Positions 13,909 to 15,404 of a stretch of 15,404 nt of DNA are shown piece by piece. Source of the DNA: Candidatus Parcubacteria bacterium (lineage in GTDB: Bacteria; Patescibacteriota; Patescibacteriia; JAACEG01); contig JAGLTA010000001.1 in the NCBI GenBank assembly GCA_023135505.1, forward strand, positions 1-15,404, read 5' to 3'. Position numbers and translations under genes: made by a program. How positions within the stretch are numbered: position 1 is the first letter of the stretch; every line of letters starts with the position of its first letter. The notes beneath the pieces were generated by a model, which saw only the letters and a list, made by a program, of their open reading frames with translations, did not search any database and was not told the DNA's origin.

Positions 13909-15404
13909 ATGGCAAACAATTATTTACCATTTTTATTTAATACATTCAAAGATGTTTATGCAATAGATAGAATAGCTTTTGCGCAGCATCTTTTGATTTA
14001 TTTGCCAGCTCACATAAAAGCGGAAGATCGTTATCAATGTCCCGTAATACCAAATAAAGATAAAAATGGTAATAGATTTTTTAGCGTAGGTTCAGCTAAG
14101 AAAATAAAATCAGGAAAAACCGATTATTTATTTTATTGGTTTTATAATATTAAAGCACAGGAAGCTAATGGCAAAAAATGCGTTCAGTGGTTTTTAAAAA
14201 ATAATTATTATTGGAAATTGTTAGTTGAAGATCATAAAAAATATAAAAAAGAGTTTGCGTTATTTGAAAAAAAATGCGGTTTCCATAAATATCCGAATTA
14301 TTTGCGAAAAATTAGTTTAGATCAATTATTTATAGAGTTTAACAGAGCGTATATGGTTATGGTTGATAATTTGACCGTTAAAGTTGTTATTTTGGCAATA
14401 GATTTGTATGCTGAAAAAGAAATGGAAAAATATTTTAATAGAGATGATATCGCCGCCTTAACGATGTTTAGCGGTCCGAGTTGTCTAATAAAATTTGAAA
14501 AAAACGCGAATTTGTTTGGTAAAGAAATTTCTCCGCAAATGCGGCGAAAAAAATTTAGACAATTATCAGCGGATATTAAGCGTAAACTAACTTTATTTGT
14601 TCGGAATTATCATCACATTGAGAGCACTTTTTCAAGCGGAGGATTTTTAAATGAAAAACAAATGTGGAAAAAATTACAATGTATATGGCAACAAGGTGAT
14701 CCGAGTGAAAGATATAATTTTTTACTATCAGAAGAAAAGAAAAAAAATATCAAGATAAAAAATTCCATTAAGATTAAAATTCCCTTAGCATTAAAAGAAA
14801 AAATGACAATTTTTCAATATATAGTGAAGCAAAGAGACGAATCAAAAGATTTACAAATTAAATTTTTTGATTATTGGTATGCTTTATTGCGCGAAATTAG
14901 CCAACGAGTAAAATTATTTTGGCCAAAAATTATGTTTTTAACACCAGAAGAAATTAATATGTTGATTAAAACAACTGATTCATCTTATTGGGAAAAGGAA
15001 ATAGAAAAACGAATGAATGCTTATTTTGTTTATTGGTCTGATGGGGATAATGTTAATGCTCCTTATATAATAAACGGAGATAACGCTAAAAAATATATAA
15101 ATTTTATTTTGCGTGTTAATGATGATGTAAAAAAAATCGTTGGTACACCAGCATATTATGGAAAGGTAAAAGGTCGTTGCCGTGTAGTCATGGGGGTTAG
15201 TGAAAATATGGTTTTTAAAAAAGGCGAAATATTAATTACTGATCAAACTACTCCTGAGTTTGTGCCTATAATGAAATTAGCAAAGGCAATAGTTACAAAT
15301 GTAGGCGGAATTACTGCTCACGCTGCTATCGTTTCCCGCGAAATGAAAATTCCCTGCATCATCGGAACTAAAATCGCTACTAAAGTTTTAAAAGACGGGG
15401 ATTT
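13909..15404 (+). CDS. PEP-utilising-enzyme swivelling-domain protein, 3' end cut by window
   Basis: The ORF is open from ATG 13909 to the window edge (498 codons). Residues from about 413 on form a PEP-utiliser mobile (phosphohistidine) domain: GTPAYYGKVKGRCRVV, ILITDQTTPEFVPIMKLA, then TNVGGITAHAAIVSRE with the phospho-accepting histidine H471, then IPCIIGT and LKDGD. In PEP synthase and pyruvate phosphate dikinase this domain carries the phosphoryl group between an ATP-grasp domain and a PEP/pyruvate domain. Here the 410 preceding residues show no ATP-grasp motif. Instead they hold an aromatic, Lys-rich region whose later part (LREISQRVKLFWPKIM, LTPEEINML) resembles the linker of such enzymes. 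The domain normally ends shortly after the motif reached at the edge, so perhaps only 10-20 residues are missing. Base composition is very AT-rich, as in the preceding gene. Confidence 0.85.
   Translation, partial: MANNYLPFLFNTFKDVYAIDRIAFAQHLLIYLPAHIKAEDRYQCPVIPNKDKNGNRFFSVGSAKKIKSGKTDYLFYWFYNIKAQEANGKKCVQWFLKNNYYWKLLVEDHKKYKKEFALFEKKCGFHKYPNYLRKISLDQLFIEFNRAYMVMVDNLTVKVVILAIDLYAEKEMEKYFNRDDIAALTMFSGPSCLIKFEKNANLFGKEISPQMRRKKFRQLSADIKRKLTLFVRNYHHIESTFSSGGFLNEKQMWKKLQCIWQQGDPSERYNFLLSEEKKKNIKIKNSIKIKIPLALKEKMTIFQYIVKQRDESKDLQIKFFDYWYALLREISQRVKLFWPKIMFLTPEEINMLIKTTDSSYWEKEIEKRMNAYFVYWSDGDNVNAPYIINGDNAKKYINFILRVNDDVKKIVGTPAYYGKVKGRCRVVMGVSENMVFKKGEILITDQTTPEFVPIMKLAKAIVTNVGGITAHAAIVSREMKIPCIIGTKIATKVLKDGD

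Overview
The window is AT-rich and compact: short intergenic gaps, AT-biased codons and nearly complete absence of Shine-Dalgarno sequences. I read it as a chromosomal segment of a small-genome bacterium, most likely of the Candidate Phyla Radiation (Patescibacteria). That placement is inferred from style and gene content, because no rRNA or ribosomal-protein gene is present to prove it. UGA ends glgA, so the standard code applies there and the UGA=Gly code of some CPR lineages is not in use.

Layout. 1-167: nothing recognisable. 168-364: tRNA-Arg(TCG) and tRNA-Lys(CTT). 505-903: a DksA/TraR-type zinc-finger protein with its own probable terminator. 1092-5406: a tight plus-strand cluster of a membrane-anchored LysM/M23 peptidoglycan hydrolase, an unknown single-pass exported protein, thioredoxin and an M17 leucyl aminopeptidase (envelope maintenance, redox and peptide turnover). 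5454-7772: a heat-shock unit with a consensus promoter, a CIRCE operator, groES, groEL and a strong terminator. 7773-8421: a 650-base stretch with no conventional gene but dense structure. It holds a minus-strand small gene with a strong Shine-Dalgarno sequence and an apparent -1 frameshift, a near-perfect 42-base palindrome, a GC-rich three-way-junction RNA candidate and a two-way terminator. 8422-11379 (minus): a UvrD-type helicase fused to an iron-sulfur PD-(D/E)XK nuclease. 11380-11489: a divergent promoter region in which both predicted transcription starts fall on the start codons. 11490-12968: glycogen synthase (glgA). 13020-15404: a noticeably more AT-rich pair, a histidine-phosphatase-fold protein followed 4 bases later by a protein with a PEP-utiliser swivelling (phosphohistidine) domain that runs off the right edge.

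Most genes are ordinary housekeeping functions. The parts most worth a second look are the small frameshifted gene with the only clear Shine-Dalgarno sequence in the window, the structured RNA candidate beside it, the leaderless/no-SD expression style, and the phosphatase + phosphohistidine-domain gene pair.
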